Assembly (NCBI RefSeq): GCF_001311985.1
Contig: NZ_BBCJ01000035.1
Span: 1-45,550, forward strand
Origin: Geotalea toluenoxydans JCM 15764
Lineage (GTDB): Bacteria > Desulfobacterota > Desulfuromonadia > Geobacterales > Geobacteraceae
Length of the DNA: 45,550 bases
Direction of reading: 5' to 3'
Shown: in pieces, positions 10,375 to 20,968 of the stretch
How positions within the stretch are numbered: position 1 is the stretch's first letter
How the letters are laid out: every line of letters starts with the position of its first letter
The notes under the pieces: model-generated
Databases searched by the model: none
What the model was told of the DNA's origin: nothing
The model's input: only the letters and a program-made list of their open reading frames with translations
Made by a program: the position numbers and the translations under genes

Positions 10375-11930
10375 AGAAGATCAATCCCGCCCGACTGAGC
10401 CAGTTGCTGTTTTTAATCCTGTTTCTCTTTTTGTTCGTTCAGACCGAATATCGCGGCAACGACACCATTCCTGCAGCCATAAACAGCTTTTTTCGGGCTG
10501 ACCCGCTGGTGCTGGCCAGCTATCTGGCAGCTGTCCGATCTTTTACCTGGCTGCTGTTGCCGGCGCTGCTGGTAATCGTCTTCACCCTGATCCTGGGACG
10601 TTTTTTCTGTGGCTGGATCTGCCCCCTGGGCACCTTCCTCGACCTGATCACCGGCTGGATCAAAAAAACGGCGCCGCTCAAATTCCTGAAAGGAAATCTT
10701 AAATACTGGCTGCTCCTTCCCCTCCTTTCTTTGGCCCTGTTCAATATCAATCTGGCGGGAGTTCTGGATCCAATAGCCATTTTCCTAAGGGCCCTGACCT
10801 TTTTCTTCTATCCACTCATGGGTGATGCCGTGCGCCAGGGCTGGACGAAGCTTTACTATCTGGTGGGTGAGCAGCGCGATTTTCTCGAACCGGCTTACGG
10901 GGTGATACGCGACCACCTGCTTCCGTTCCGGGAAACTTTCTATCCGCTCGCTTTCGTTTCGGCCTTGATGTTTATCGCCATCATCTTTCTCGAACGTTAT
11001 GAACGGCGCAACTGGTGCAGGAATATCTGTCCCTTGGGCACCCTGCTGGGAATGGTCGCCCGTTTCTCGCCTCTCAAAAGAATGCCGGTCGATCTTTGTC
11101 CGGACTGCAAGGCCTGCAGTACCGTCTGTCCCACTTCCTTCGACAGGGAAATCCTGCAGCAGGATGAATGCATCCTCTGCATGGACTGTCTTCGGGCCTG
11201 CCGCTTCCGGAGGATCAGTTTCAACTTCCGGTTCCTGAGTAAAAACGATCAACCATATCTCCCCGCGCGGCGGGTCCTTCTGGGGGGACTGGTATCCGGC
11301 TTTTTCCTGTCGGGTTTCTTTCGCTTCCGCCACCCCGAAGCGGAGGCTTTGGTGCTAAGGCCACCGGGGGTCAGGGATGAGGGGGAATTCCTGAAGAAGT
11401 GCGTTCGCTGCGGCGAGTGTATGAAGGTCTGTCTTAAAAGTGCTCTCTATCCTGCCGTCATGCAGTCCGGGCCAGAGTCCCTCTTCACTCCTGTCGTCAT
11501 TCCTCGACTGGGTTACTGCGAATACAACTGCACCCTCTGCGGCCAGGTCTGCCCCACTGGGGCAATTCCCAATCTGCCCGTGGCCGAAAAAAAACTGGCG
11601 GTCATAGGCAAGGCTGTATTTGACAAGAACCACTGTCTCCCCTTTGCCCGCAAAACCAACTGCATTGTCTGCGAGGAGCACTGCCCCATACCGCAAAAGG
11701 CCATCAGATCCGAATCGGTAGAAGATGTTGATCTGAACGGCAGGAAGATCCTGCTTCAGAAGCCGTATGTGGTGGATGAGCTGTGCAACGGCTGCGGTAT
11801 CTGCGAGAATGTCTGCCCATTGGAAGGAAAAGAGGGGATTAAGGTATTTGCCGTCAAAGATCGTTCACCGCTTAAAGCAGATCCGGAAAAAAGGGAAGCT
11901 GAAGATCCTTATGGGGGCGAGAAAACCTGA
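10371..11930 (+). CDS. NapH/NapG-like membrane polyferredoxin
   Basis: The 519-residue protein has two halves. Residues 1-310 resemble NapH/MauN: about five membrane helices, two CPLG cysteine motifs (CGWICPLG and CRNICPLG), then two ferredoxin motifs, CPDCKACSTVCP and CILCMDCLRACR. A second hydrophobic segment follows at about residues 305-320, led by ARRVLLGG, and then a NapG/MauM-like domain with four cysteine clusters (CVRCGECMKVC, CEYNCTLCGQVCPTG, CIVCEEHCP, CNGCGICENVCPL). In Nap systems such proteins pass electrons from quinol to periplasmic acceptors. Here the partner is a Tat-exported DUF362 protein, not a nitrate reductase. The exact acceptor is unknown. The gene is intact and converges on a TPR gene 10 bases away. 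Confidence 0.87.
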   Translation: MKKINPARLSQLLFLILFLFLFVQTEYRGNDTIPAAINSFFRADPLVLASYLAAVRSFTWLLLPALLVIVFTLILGRFFCGWICPLGTFLDLITGWIKKTAPLKFLKGNLKYWLLLPLLSLALFNINLAGVLDPIAIFLRALTFFFYPLMGDAVRQGWTKLYYLVGEQRDFLEPAYGVIRDHLLPFRETFYPLAFVSALMFIAIIFLERYERRNWCRNICPLGTLLGMVARFSPLKRMPVDLCPDCKACSTVCPTSFDREILQQDECILCMDCLRACRFRRISFNFRFLSKNDQPYLPARRVLLGGLVSGFFLSGFFRFRHPEAEALVLRPPGVRDEGEFLKKCVRCGECMKVCLKSALYPAVMQSGPESLFTPVVIPRLGYCEYNCTLCGQVCPTGAIPNLPVAEKKLAVIGKAVFDKNHCLPFARKTNCIVCEEHCPIPQKAIRSESVEDVDLNGRKILLQKPYVVDELCNGCGICENVCPLEGKEGIKVFAVKDRSPLKADPEKREAEDPYGGEKT

Positions 11931-11940
11931 TCTACTTCTG

Positions 11941-12506
11941 TTACATGCCGATGAACTGAAGAAGCGCGGCTGCCAATTCCTTATCCGTTGCCAGCAGCAG
12001 TTCATACTCCTTGAGGGCAGAGTCCCGGTCTCCCAGACCCGCAAAAACGATGCCCCTGTTGTAACGGGCGTTTGTATCATCAGGTTTGAGACGAAGCACC
12101 TGGGAATAGGCATCGAGTGCTTCCTCAAACTCCCCAGTCTCCCATATACTGCTCCAAGGTTGCTGTAGGCAACCATCAGGTCGGGATCAAAAGTAAGTGC
12201 CTGGCTGAGGAATCCGGCCGCTTCCTCATAACTGCCGCTGAAGGCTTTGGCCGTGCCCAGGCTGAACCAGGCGACAGCATCGTCGGGGTTTACGGATATT
12301 ACCTTTTGAAACGCCTCGGCGGCCTCTTCATACTGCCCTTGGCCATTCAGCTCCAGCCCTTTCTGCATCCATTCGGCTGCACCAAGGAACTCGAACCCCT
12401 GTTCTTCCTCGATTGTTGGTTCCTTTTCCACCAGGGCATATGCTGCCGGCAAGGCCATCAACGGAATGAGACAGCTCCAAATAAAAGTAAGGATAATTGT
12501 TTTCAT
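11941..12506 (-). CDS. Exported tetratricopeptide repeat protein (frameshifted)
   Basis: The protein begins with a signal peptide (hydrophobic core up to about residue 24, ending PAAYA) and then carries TPR units: QGQYEEAAEAFQKVISVNP, then AFSGSYEEAAGFLSQALTFDP. The frame breaks near 12133, where the minus strand has four G instead of five (CTGGGGAG). With one more G the protein continues with a third TPR, EFEEALDAYSQVLRLKPDD, and a fourth, and ends FIGM at 11941, for 189 codons. TPR proteins bind other proteins; no partner is evident. It should sit in the periplasm. Confidence 0.82.
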
Positions 12507-12639
12507 TATTTTTCCCTCATTTGTTTCCAGTATAGCAAAAAAAACGATAACTTCAGTTGGAGAAGGATTTTTTCTGGAAACAGAGGGAGGATTCTGCTAA
12601 GAGACTGATGTGAAGTTCGTAAAAGATGGAGGATAACCG

Positions 12640-13506
12640 GTGAAGAATGTAGTGATTATAGGATGTGGAGATATTGGCAAGCGTGTTGCCGCTATTTTCA
12701 AGGAGACAGGAGCAACCATCACCGCCCTTTCACGGGCAGAGGCAAAGATGGGGCAGCTGCAGGCACTTGGCATTCGGACGATCTCGGGGGATCTGGATGA
12801 TCCCGCCTCCTTGGCAGATCTGCCGTTAAAGGATGCCCTGGTTTATTACCTGGCTCCTCCGCCGGGTGGGGGTTACCTGGACTCACGCATGCGCAACTTT
12901 TGTGCAACCATAAAGGCAGAAAATGGGCCGCGCCGGATTATATACATGAGCACCAGCGGTGTTTACGGCGACTGCGGGGATGCAGTCGTCACCGAAGAAA
13001 CTCCACCCAATCCGCAGACGGCCCGGGCAAAGCGGCGCTTTGACGCCGAAACAGTGCTTCAGGGCTGGGGGAAGGAACAGAAGGTCGAGGTCATAATTCT
13101 GCGGGTAACGGGCATTTATGGGCCGGGACGGCTGCCGGTCACCCAACTGGCCTCTGGGCAGCCACTCCTGTATGAGCACCTGTCGCCGCCAACCAATCGT
13201 GTTCATGCCGCCGATCTGGCCCGCATATGCGTTGCTGCAGCTGAAAAGGGGGAGGATGGAGATATTTTCAATATCAGCGATGGGCAGACCGGTACCATGA
13301 CCCAGTACTTCAATGCCGCCGCTGATTTGCTTGGCTTTCCCCGACCCCGTCAAGTTTCCCTGGAGGAGGCGCACCAGGTGATGAGCCCGCTGATGCTCTC
13401 CTACATTTCCGAAACACGACGCATGGACAATGGCAAGATGTTACGTAAGCTGGGGGTCAAGTTGCTCTACCCTTCACTTGAGGAGGGTTTGAAAGCTTGT
13501 GTATAG
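12640..13506 (+). CDS. SDR-family NAD(P)-dependent epimerase/dehydratase-like protein
   Basis: An extended or atypical short-chain dehydrogenase of 288 residues. The dinucleotide-binding motif is VIIGCGDIGKR at residues 4-14, and the STSGVYGD segment with the catalytic Ser region lies near residue 105; ILRVTGIYGPGR and the NRVHAADLARI motif follow. These are typical of sugar-nucleotide epimerase relatives (YeeZ-like), but the substrate cannot be assigned. The product has no signal peptide. It stands alone, converging on a diguanylate cyclase gene three bases downstream. The start at 12640 is a GTG preceded by GGAGGATAACC. Confidence 0.85.
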   Translation: MKNVVIIGCGDIGKRVAAIFKETGATITALSRAEAKMGQLQALGIRTISGDLDDPASLADLPLKDALVYYLAPPPGGGYLDSRMRNFCATIKAENGPRRIIYMSTSGVYGDCGDAVVTEETPPNPQTARAKRRFDAETVLQGWGKEQKVEVIILRVTGIYGPGRLPVTQLASGQPLLYEHLSPPTNRVHAADLARICVAAAEKGEDGDIFNISDGQTGTMTQYFNAAADLLGFPRPRQVSLEEAHQVMSPLMLSYISETRRMDNGKMLRKLGVKLLYPSLEEGLKACV

Positions 13507-13508
13507 CT

Positions 13509-14506
13509 TCATTGAATCGTCCGATCTTTTCTGGCCGTATCAATTTTGTTTTTCAAATCAGTAAGGATGGTTATTGTGAATCCGCCTGATAAAAGTGACT
13601 TCCCCGAGTGCATCCTTACCGGCCTTGGCGGCGAAGGATGCTCCCTTGGCATACTTGTTTCGACCACTTCGTGCCGGAAAGAGTTCTTTTCCTGGGATTT
13701 GACTTCATACATCAGCCCATCCGCCTTTTTCAACATTTCATCCACCGATGTCGGAGGGCAATAATAGGTTACCAGGCCGACACTGAAGCTGACCGGCCAG
13801 TTCCTTGCCCCCATCCGTTCCATAAGCCTCTCCTGCAGCTTGACAACGGCTGATCGAGCGTCTGATGCGCCGGTTTCCGGCAGGAGAACGACGAACTCGT
13901 CCCCACCGATGCGGGCCACCATGTCTGCACAGCGCATATTTTCTACGATGGTACCGGCTACAACGCATAAAAGATCATCGCCCACATGATGCCCCTTTGT
14001 GTCGTTGATTGCCTTAAAGTTGTCCAGGTCCAGATATGCAATGCTGAAAAAGCGGCCATAGCGTCTGGATCTATTTATCTCCTGCTCTGCCATTTCATAC
14101 AGGTAACGGCGATTCAGTACACGTGTCAGAGGGTCGATCCTGGCCAGTTGCTTTTCCTGATCATGCTTTTCCCGCAGTTGAGAACATCATCCCCAGAGGA
14201 TCATATAACTGGATTCGATGATGAAGTCCCATGAATGGTGAAAAGTCGTGGTGGCAGGGTGAGTGAGAAATTGGTTGCATAGGCTGGCGAGGGCGGCATA
14301 CAGGCAGATGAAGAAAACGGAGCGTTTGTTGACGAACCAGCCACAAGGAAAATCGGGATCAGATAAAAGAGAATAATCGAGAAATCGCCAGTTACGTAGT
14401 CAACGTAGGCGAGGATAGCCACTAGAATGTAACCGGAGAAAAGAAGCGAGATCTTGGATCTTTTTTCCAGATATTCAAAAACCCGGTTGTGGACGGCATC
14501 ATACAT
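13509..14506 (-). CDS. Membrane-anchored GGDEF diguanylate cyclase (frameshift and in-frame stop)
   Basis: The N-terminal half has several membrane helices (from SLLFSGYILVAILAYVDY onward); the C-terminal half is a GGDEF domain that makes c-di-GMP. The signature is RIGGDEF, near the middle of the final 194 residues, with the metal-site Asp in YLDLDNFKAIND. No RxxD inhibitory site is seen before it. The frame shifts near 14340 (minus strand GTGGCTGG, one base short). In the repaired frame a TGA occurs at 14187-14189, just before the linker CSQLREKHDQEKQLARIDPLT. With one base restored the span is 333 codons including that stop. Either a base substitution or paired indels explain the stop; a truly broken gene cannot be excluded. 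Confidence 0.78.
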
Positions 14507-14807
14507 AGAGATATGGCCTTTTTTGAATGATTGGGACTAATGAATAACAGACGCAATAAATCTGCCACCAATAAATCTCCAAGAAATATTATCCATTCCT
14601 CAGTAATAATTTTTGCTTGATTAAGGCCTGGGATGGCTTAAAAAATTCTTTAGTGATATAATTTAATGCTGCCAACTCCGGAAGATAGATTGTTTTTCAG
14701 TTTGATAGAAAAGTGAAAAGGTTGGAAATGACGGGTGGGTTATTAATGAAAAGGGAGAGTAATCATCAGAATTGCAGAAATTGGACAAATGCAGCCACGT
14801 ATTATAA
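14507..14807. other. Intergenic region without recognisable gene
   Basis: This AT-rich stretch upstream of the minus-strand diguanylate cyclase gene must hold its promoter. I see no RNA gene, repeat or credible ORF in it. Confidence 0.5.
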
Positions 14808-14847
14808 CGGGAAGGCTCTGCCCCTCTGGCAAGAGAGAACCTTCCCG
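14808..14847 (-). terminator. Hairpin downstream of the YtxH gene
   Basis: An 8-bp perfect stem CGGGAAGG / CCTTCCCG encloses a 24-base interior that can form a second short stem. On the minus strand it lies about 30 bases after the YtxH stop and is followed by TTATAAT, a weak U tract. It could instead be a structured 3' end without intrinsic termination. Confidence 0.55.
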
Positions 14848-14875
14848 TGGCTTCTTTACTTTGTCCCGTGAGAGC

Positions 14876-15121
14876 TTATATCCAACCATCGCCCCCATCG
14901 TATTGAAGAGCTTCACCCTTGGTTTTTGGTGTCATTCTGAATTTTGCTTCCTTGGCACAGCATTTCAGCTTGTCCAGTGCCTCGTCCTTGGCTTCACCGA
15001 GTTTTTCACGAACCTCTTTTCCCGTTTTAGGGGTCAGAAGGAGAGTGACACCGGCAGCGATGACGGCGCCGGTCAAAAAAGCCAAGATTGCGGTGTTTTC
15101 GTTACTCCTGTTATTTGACAT
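14876..15121 (-). CDS. YtxH domain-containing small protein
   Basis: An 81-residue protein with one hydrophobic helix at about residues 11-30 (AILAFLTGAVIAAGVTLLLTP), followed by a charged, probably helical segment, KTGKEVREKLGEAKDEALDKL. This layout, including LLTPKTGKEVR, is that of the YtxH family, small proteins often linked to general stress but without a defined activity. A good ribosome site, AAAGGAGC, precedes the start at 15121. It is a single gene, oppositely oriented to the tRNA downstream of it on the map. Confidence 0.82.
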   Translation of the reverse strand: MSNNRSNENTAILAFLTGAVIAAGVTLLLTPKTGKEVREKLGEAKDEALDKLKCCAKEAKFRMTPKTKGEALQYDGGDGWI

Positions 15122-15284
15122 GGATAGAGCTCCTTTCGGTTCATTATGTAAAACTAGGAAATATTATTAACATATATTCTGTTTCAAGAAAAGCCCTGTT
15201 GTCATCTTTTTGTGTCCGTGAAAAGACCGCATTTTACTGGAAAAGACGGAGCAATCGTCCCTGTTTTTCCGACAGGTTTTTTTC

Positions 15285-15313
15285 TTGACAATCTACGGTG
15301 GGTGTTTTATATA
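15285..15313 (+). promoter_or_regulatory. Sigma-70 promoter of the tRNA gene
   Basis: TTGACA at 15285-15290 and TATATA at 15308-15313 are separated by exactly 17 bases, a near-consensus vegetative promoter. It lies about 60 bases before the mature tRNA and probably drives the tRNA and, by readthrough, tilS. Confidence 0.85.
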
Positions 15314-15375
15314 GTGAGGTCTCTTGTCAACCGCCTTTGGTTAATTGAACAATTTAAGCATATTTCTAATATTTT

Positions 15376-15452
15376 GGCGGTGTAGCTCAGCTGGTTAGAG
15401 CATACGGCTCATATCCGTAGTGTCCGGGGTTCAAGTCCCTGCACCGCCACCA
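15376..15452 (+). tRNA. tRNA with CAU anticodon (probably tRNA-Met)
   Basis: A 77-base cloverleaf: acceptor GGCGGTG pairing with CACCGCC, a D-arm GCTC-AGCTGGTTA-GAGC, an anticodon stem TACGG/CCGTA around loop CTCATAT (anticodon CAT), a T-arm with loop TTCAAGT, and an encoded CCA end. It is not an initiator tRNA, because the acceptor starts with a paired G-C. A CAT anticodon can mean elongator Met or, after lysidine modification, Ile decoding AUA. Methionine is my first choice. The gene lies 73 bases upstream of tilS, whose product makes that modification. Confidence 0.93.
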
Positions 15453-15525
15453 ATTTAACCCCTCCAACGAGGTTTTTTTGTATCTGGAGCCGCATTTATT
15501 CATTGGGAATTTCGAGGCGATATTC

Positions 15526-16904
15526 ATGTTGAGAAAGGTTAATAGCTACATAAGGGCACACAGGCTTATCAGCTCTGGCGATACGATTATCGTTGCCGTT
15601 TCCGGCGGTGCTGATTCAGTTGCCCTGCTGGATGTGCTTGCCAGCCTCAGGTCATCGAAGCTTCGTCTCATAGTAGCCCACCTCAACCACTGTCTACGTG
15701 GCAGCGAATCTGATGCAGACGAGGCATTTGTCCGCAAATTGGCCGGGAAATACGGCGTTTGCTTCGTGACAAAGGCTGTGGATGTACTTGCTCTTAGCCG
15801 AGAGAGTAAGATGTCCCTTGAAGAAGCCGGCCGCGTTGCCCGCTATCGGTTCTTCAAGGAGCTTGCCATAAACTGCAAGGCCCGGTCAGTTGCAGTTGCA
15901 CACCATGCCGACGACCAGGCGGAAACAGTGCTGATGCGGCTTATCAGGGGCGCTGGGGGCAGCGGTTTGCGCGCCATGACCTCAACTACTGCCGGCTTGA
16001 TCATCCGTCCACTGCTTTCGGTAACCCGCAGGGAAATTGAATCATACCTGGACAAAAAGGGACTTGGCTACCGGACCGACAGCAGCAATGCCGATCTCAA
16101 TTTCCTCCGCAACCGCATTCGTCATGAATTGATCCCATTCCTCAGGGTTATAATCCAGCCATTACCGAGCGTTTGGCTACAACCGCCGTCGCTCTCTCCG
16201 AAGACGAGAAAATACTGGAGGCAGTTACTGCAACTGCGTTCGCCAACCATGCCTCAGTGGGATCGGGAGAGGTATCCATCTCAGTCGCTGGAGCGGATAT
16301 GGAACCCAGGGGGATACGCATCCGCATGTATCGGCAGGCACTGCAGCAACTGAAAGGCGATCTGTCAACTATCAGCGCTGCACATCTCAACGATGTGGAC
16401 CTTCTTCTTCTCTCACGCAAGCCAAGCGGCAAAGTCAATCTCAGCCGCGGAATTACCGTGATGCGCTGCTACGAAAAGCTTGCCTTCAGCAGTGAGAACT
16501 ATACACTGCCGGAACAGTATGAACTTCATGTCGAGGGCCCTGGCAGCTACGCCATTCCATGTGGAGGCTCCTTTTCAGTTGAATTTGCTCACGCACCGGG
16601 GACCTGGAAAAATATACCGGCGCATGTGGTCTATTTAGATATGGATGCCGTGCCTTTCCCCTGGCAAATTCGCACCTTCAGGCCGGGTGATGCATTTTTC
16701 CCACTCGGCATGGGCGGGTCAAAAAAAGTCAAGAACCTCTTCATTGATCGCAAGGTACCCCTTCCGTCCCGGCGCCGCATACCGCTGTTCTTTTCCGGGG
16801 ACACCCTGTTCTGGGTCGGTGGGGTCATGCCGGCAGCCTCAGGCAGGATAACGGCGGATACCACCTCGGTGCTGAAGGTTGAGATTCTTGACACGCCAGC
16901 TTAA
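15526..16904 (+). CDS. tilS: tRNA(Ile)-lysidine synthetase (frameshifted)
   Basis: TilS converts C34 of the CAU-anticodon tRNA-Ile to lysidine, so that it reads AUA instead of AUG. The PP-loop motif AVSGGADSVALLD lies near residue 24 and the second conserved segment, HHADDQAETVLMRLIRGAGGSGLRAM, near residue 125 (in two pieces). The frame breaks near 16146, where CAGGGTTAT lacks one G of CAGGGGTTAT. The corrected frame reads FLRGYNPAITERLA and continues through the TilS substrate-binding C-terminal domains to 16904, 460 codons in total. The gene is essential in most bacteria, so the break is almost surely an error. The ATG at 15526 is the likely start; a weak GAGG lies upstream. Confidence 0.92.
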
Positions 16905-16989
16905 GCACTTGTCAACAACTGTCCTTTATGGTAACTTTTCAACCTTATATGCGGCAAAATAAGCTTTTCAACCTATCACGGGGGTAAAC

Positions 16990-18833
<1,844 letters not shown>

Positions 18834-18834
<1 letters not shown>

Positions 18835-19685
18835 TGGCTGATTTCCCGCTTTCCTGGTCCATCGGCAGACGCACCATCGACCTTTCCGGACGACCTTGTG
18901 TCATGGGTATCCTCAATGTCACCCCCGATTCCTTTTCAGACGGCAACAGCTTTTTCAGTTATGAAAGCTGTTGCAGGGCACTGGAAATGGAAGCTCAGGG
19001 GGCCGACATCATCGACATCGGCGGTGAAAGTACCCGTCCCAATGCGCCGCCGGTAAGCGAGCAGGAAGAGCTGAACCGGGTTATCCCTGTGGTTGAAGCG
19101 CTGGCTGGCCGTCTTAAAATCCCCATCTCCATCGATACCTACAAGGCTTCCGTTGCCGAGGCTGCATTGGCAGCGGGGGCCGAAATCATTAACGATATCA
19201 GTGGTCTCACCTTCGACAGCCATATGGCAGGGGTCGTTGCTGCAGCCGGTGCCGGACTGATCGTCATGCACACCAGGGGGACCCCCCAGGAAATGCAGCT
19301 GAATACCACCTATGGAGATATTATTGCCGAGGTTTCGGCAACGTTGCGCTCGTCTCTAAAACTGGCTGAGGATGCCGGAATCCCGGCAGAACGGATCATC
19401 GTCGATCCAGGTGTCGGTTTCGGCAAGGACATGGAGGGAAACCTGGAGATCATTCGCCGCCTGGGCGAATTTTCAGAGCTTGGCCGTCCTATTCTTCTGG
19501 CCGCGTCCAGAAAGACCTTTATCGGCAAGATTACCGGCAAGGAACCGGCTGAACGCCTTTTCGGCACTGCTGCTGTAGTCGCTGTCGCCATTTACAACGG
19601 TGCTGCCCTTGTCCGGGTGCACGATGTCCTGGAAATGCGCGATGTTGCCGATATGGCCGGAGCGCTTTATGGGAAACGAAACTGA
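18834..19685 (+). CDS. folP: Dihydropteroate synthase
   Basis: FolP joins p-aminobenzoate and hydroxymethyl-dihydropterin diphosphate in folate synthesis and is the sulfonamide target. The family signatures are intact: GILNVTPDSFSDG near residue 24, IDIGGESTRPNA near 60, DPGVGFGKDMEGN near 190, and ASRKTFIGKITG near 225. It overlaps ftsH by one base (TAATG) and precedes cdaA by 52 bases. The length of 283 residues is normal. Confidence 0.97.
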
Positions 19686-19737
19686 TACAGCGGTTAGCAT
19701 GGCAGCACCATCTGCAATCCTGACCACCAGGTAATGA

Positions 19738-20505
19738 ATGACGGAATTTCCGCAAAATTTGAGCCTTATACTACAGACACTGGATATCGCACTTGCAGCC
19801 TTCGTCATCTACAGGCTAAGCCTGCTCATTAACGACGCACTGGCAGTACGAATCCTCGCAAGCCTCTCCCTGCTCCTTGTTTTCTCCATGGCCGCACGCC
19901 TTGCCGGCCTGCATACCGTGCACCTGCTGCTGCAGGCTGTAATTGCCTCCTCCTTCGTTGCTCTCGTTGTGATTTTCCAGACGGATATCCGGCTGGCGTT
20001 CGCTACCATGAATCGGGGGCGTCAGGGGAAAGAGCGGGAAGTGGAAGAGGTGGATTCCATTATCGAGGAACTGGCCACTGCTGTAGAGTCTCTCGCCGGC
20101 AGGCAGATCGGCGCATTGATAGTCATCGAGCGGTCAATGTCCATTGACAATTTCATTGCCGTAGGCACCGATATCGACGCCAAGGTCACCAGCGAACTGA
20201 TTTCTTCCATATTTCTCCCCTATTCTCCCATTCATGATGGCGCGGTGATCATCCAGAAGGGGAAGCTGACCAGGGCCGGCTGTTTTCTGCCCCTGACCCA
20301 GAACCCGGATATCAGCAAGAATCTGGGGACCAGGCACAGGGCCGCCATCGGCCTGACTGAGCTGGTGGATGCCGTTGTGCTGGTTGTGTCGGAAGAAACG
20401 GGATCCATTTCGCTTGTCGTCGGAGGGCACAAATCGGATGATCTGGACTCCATCACTCTCCGCAAGGTGTTGCGCAAACTCATAGAACCCAGGTGGCTGT
20501 CATGA
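19738..20505 (+). CDS. cdaA: Diadenylate cyclase (CdaA type)
   Basis: CdaA makes cyclic di-AMP from two ATP. The 255-residue protein has about three N-terminal membrane helices (residues 15-80) and a DisA_N catalytic domain with the hallmark DGAVIIQ (DGA motif) near residue 165 and GTRHRAAIG (RHR motif) near residue 195. The next genes are a YbbR-domain protein and glmM, the conserved cdaA-cdaR-glmM arrangement in which both neighbours modulate cyclase activity in Gram-positive bacteria. The ATG at 19738 directly follows a TAATG. It overlaps the YbbR gene by 4 bases. Confidence 0.95.
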   Translation: MTEFPQNLSLILQTLDIALAAFVIYRLSLLINDALAVRILASLSLLLVFSMAARLAGLHTVHLLLQAVIASSFVALVVIFQTDIRLAFATMNRGRQGKEREVEEVDSIIEELATAVESLAGRQIGALIVIERSMSIDNFIAVGTDIDAKVTSELISSIFLPYSPIHDGAVIIQKGKLTRAGCFLPLTQNPDISKNLGTRHRAAIGLTELVDAVVLVVSEETGSISLVVGGHKSDDLDSITLRKVLRKLIEPRWLS

Positions 20506-20894
20506 CCATGGATCAGGCAGAGAAGAAAATCTTGCTCCGGGTTCTGTCCCTTCTGCTGGCGGTGCTTGTCTTTCTCTTCATCACGAGCGAGACCCAAGGC
20601 GAAAAAAGAGTGAGGGTGCCGGTGGAATACGGTAATGTGCCTGCCGGGCTGACACTGGTAACCCAGCCTCCGGCCTATGTTGAAATGGTTATAGCCGGTC
20701 CGCGCATTCTGCTGCTCAAGGCAAAAATTACAGGCTTGAAGGCGCAGTTGGACCTCCATGGGCTGCATGCCGGAGTGAACCGGTTCGCCGAGCCGGAGAA
20801 ATTTATCCACCTGGATGATGAATTGCGGGTGAAAACAGTGTTGACGGCAGTTGTTATAATGGTTCAGCCATCGGAGCCAAAAAAGCCAGATTAA
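20502..20894 (+). CDS. YbbR-domain (CdaR-like) protein
   Basis: A 130-residue protein with one N-terminal membrane helix (about residues 12-28, VLSLLLAVLVFLFIT) and a single YbbR-type beta domain facing the periplasm (RVPVEYGNVPAGLTLVTQPP, then VEMVIAGP). Firmicute CdaR has several YbbR units and regulates CdaA; this is a one-domain version in the same operon position. The start overlaps the cdaA stop (ATGA at 20502), and a second ATG is two codons further on. Regulation of the cyclase is an inference from position. Confidence 0.82.
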   Translation: MTMDQAEKKILLRVLSLLLAVLVFLFITSETQGEKRVRVPVEYGNVPAGLTLVTQPPAYVEMVIAGPRILLLKAKITGLKAQLDLHGLHAGVNRFAEPEKFIHLDDELRVKTVLTAVVIMVQPSEPKKPD

Positions 20895-20968
20895 AAGGCA
20901 AAGCTGTAGTATATAAATTAGGTGTAGAGTAAAGTTTACTTCTCCTAAAAGCTCAGGAGGTTCAGACG

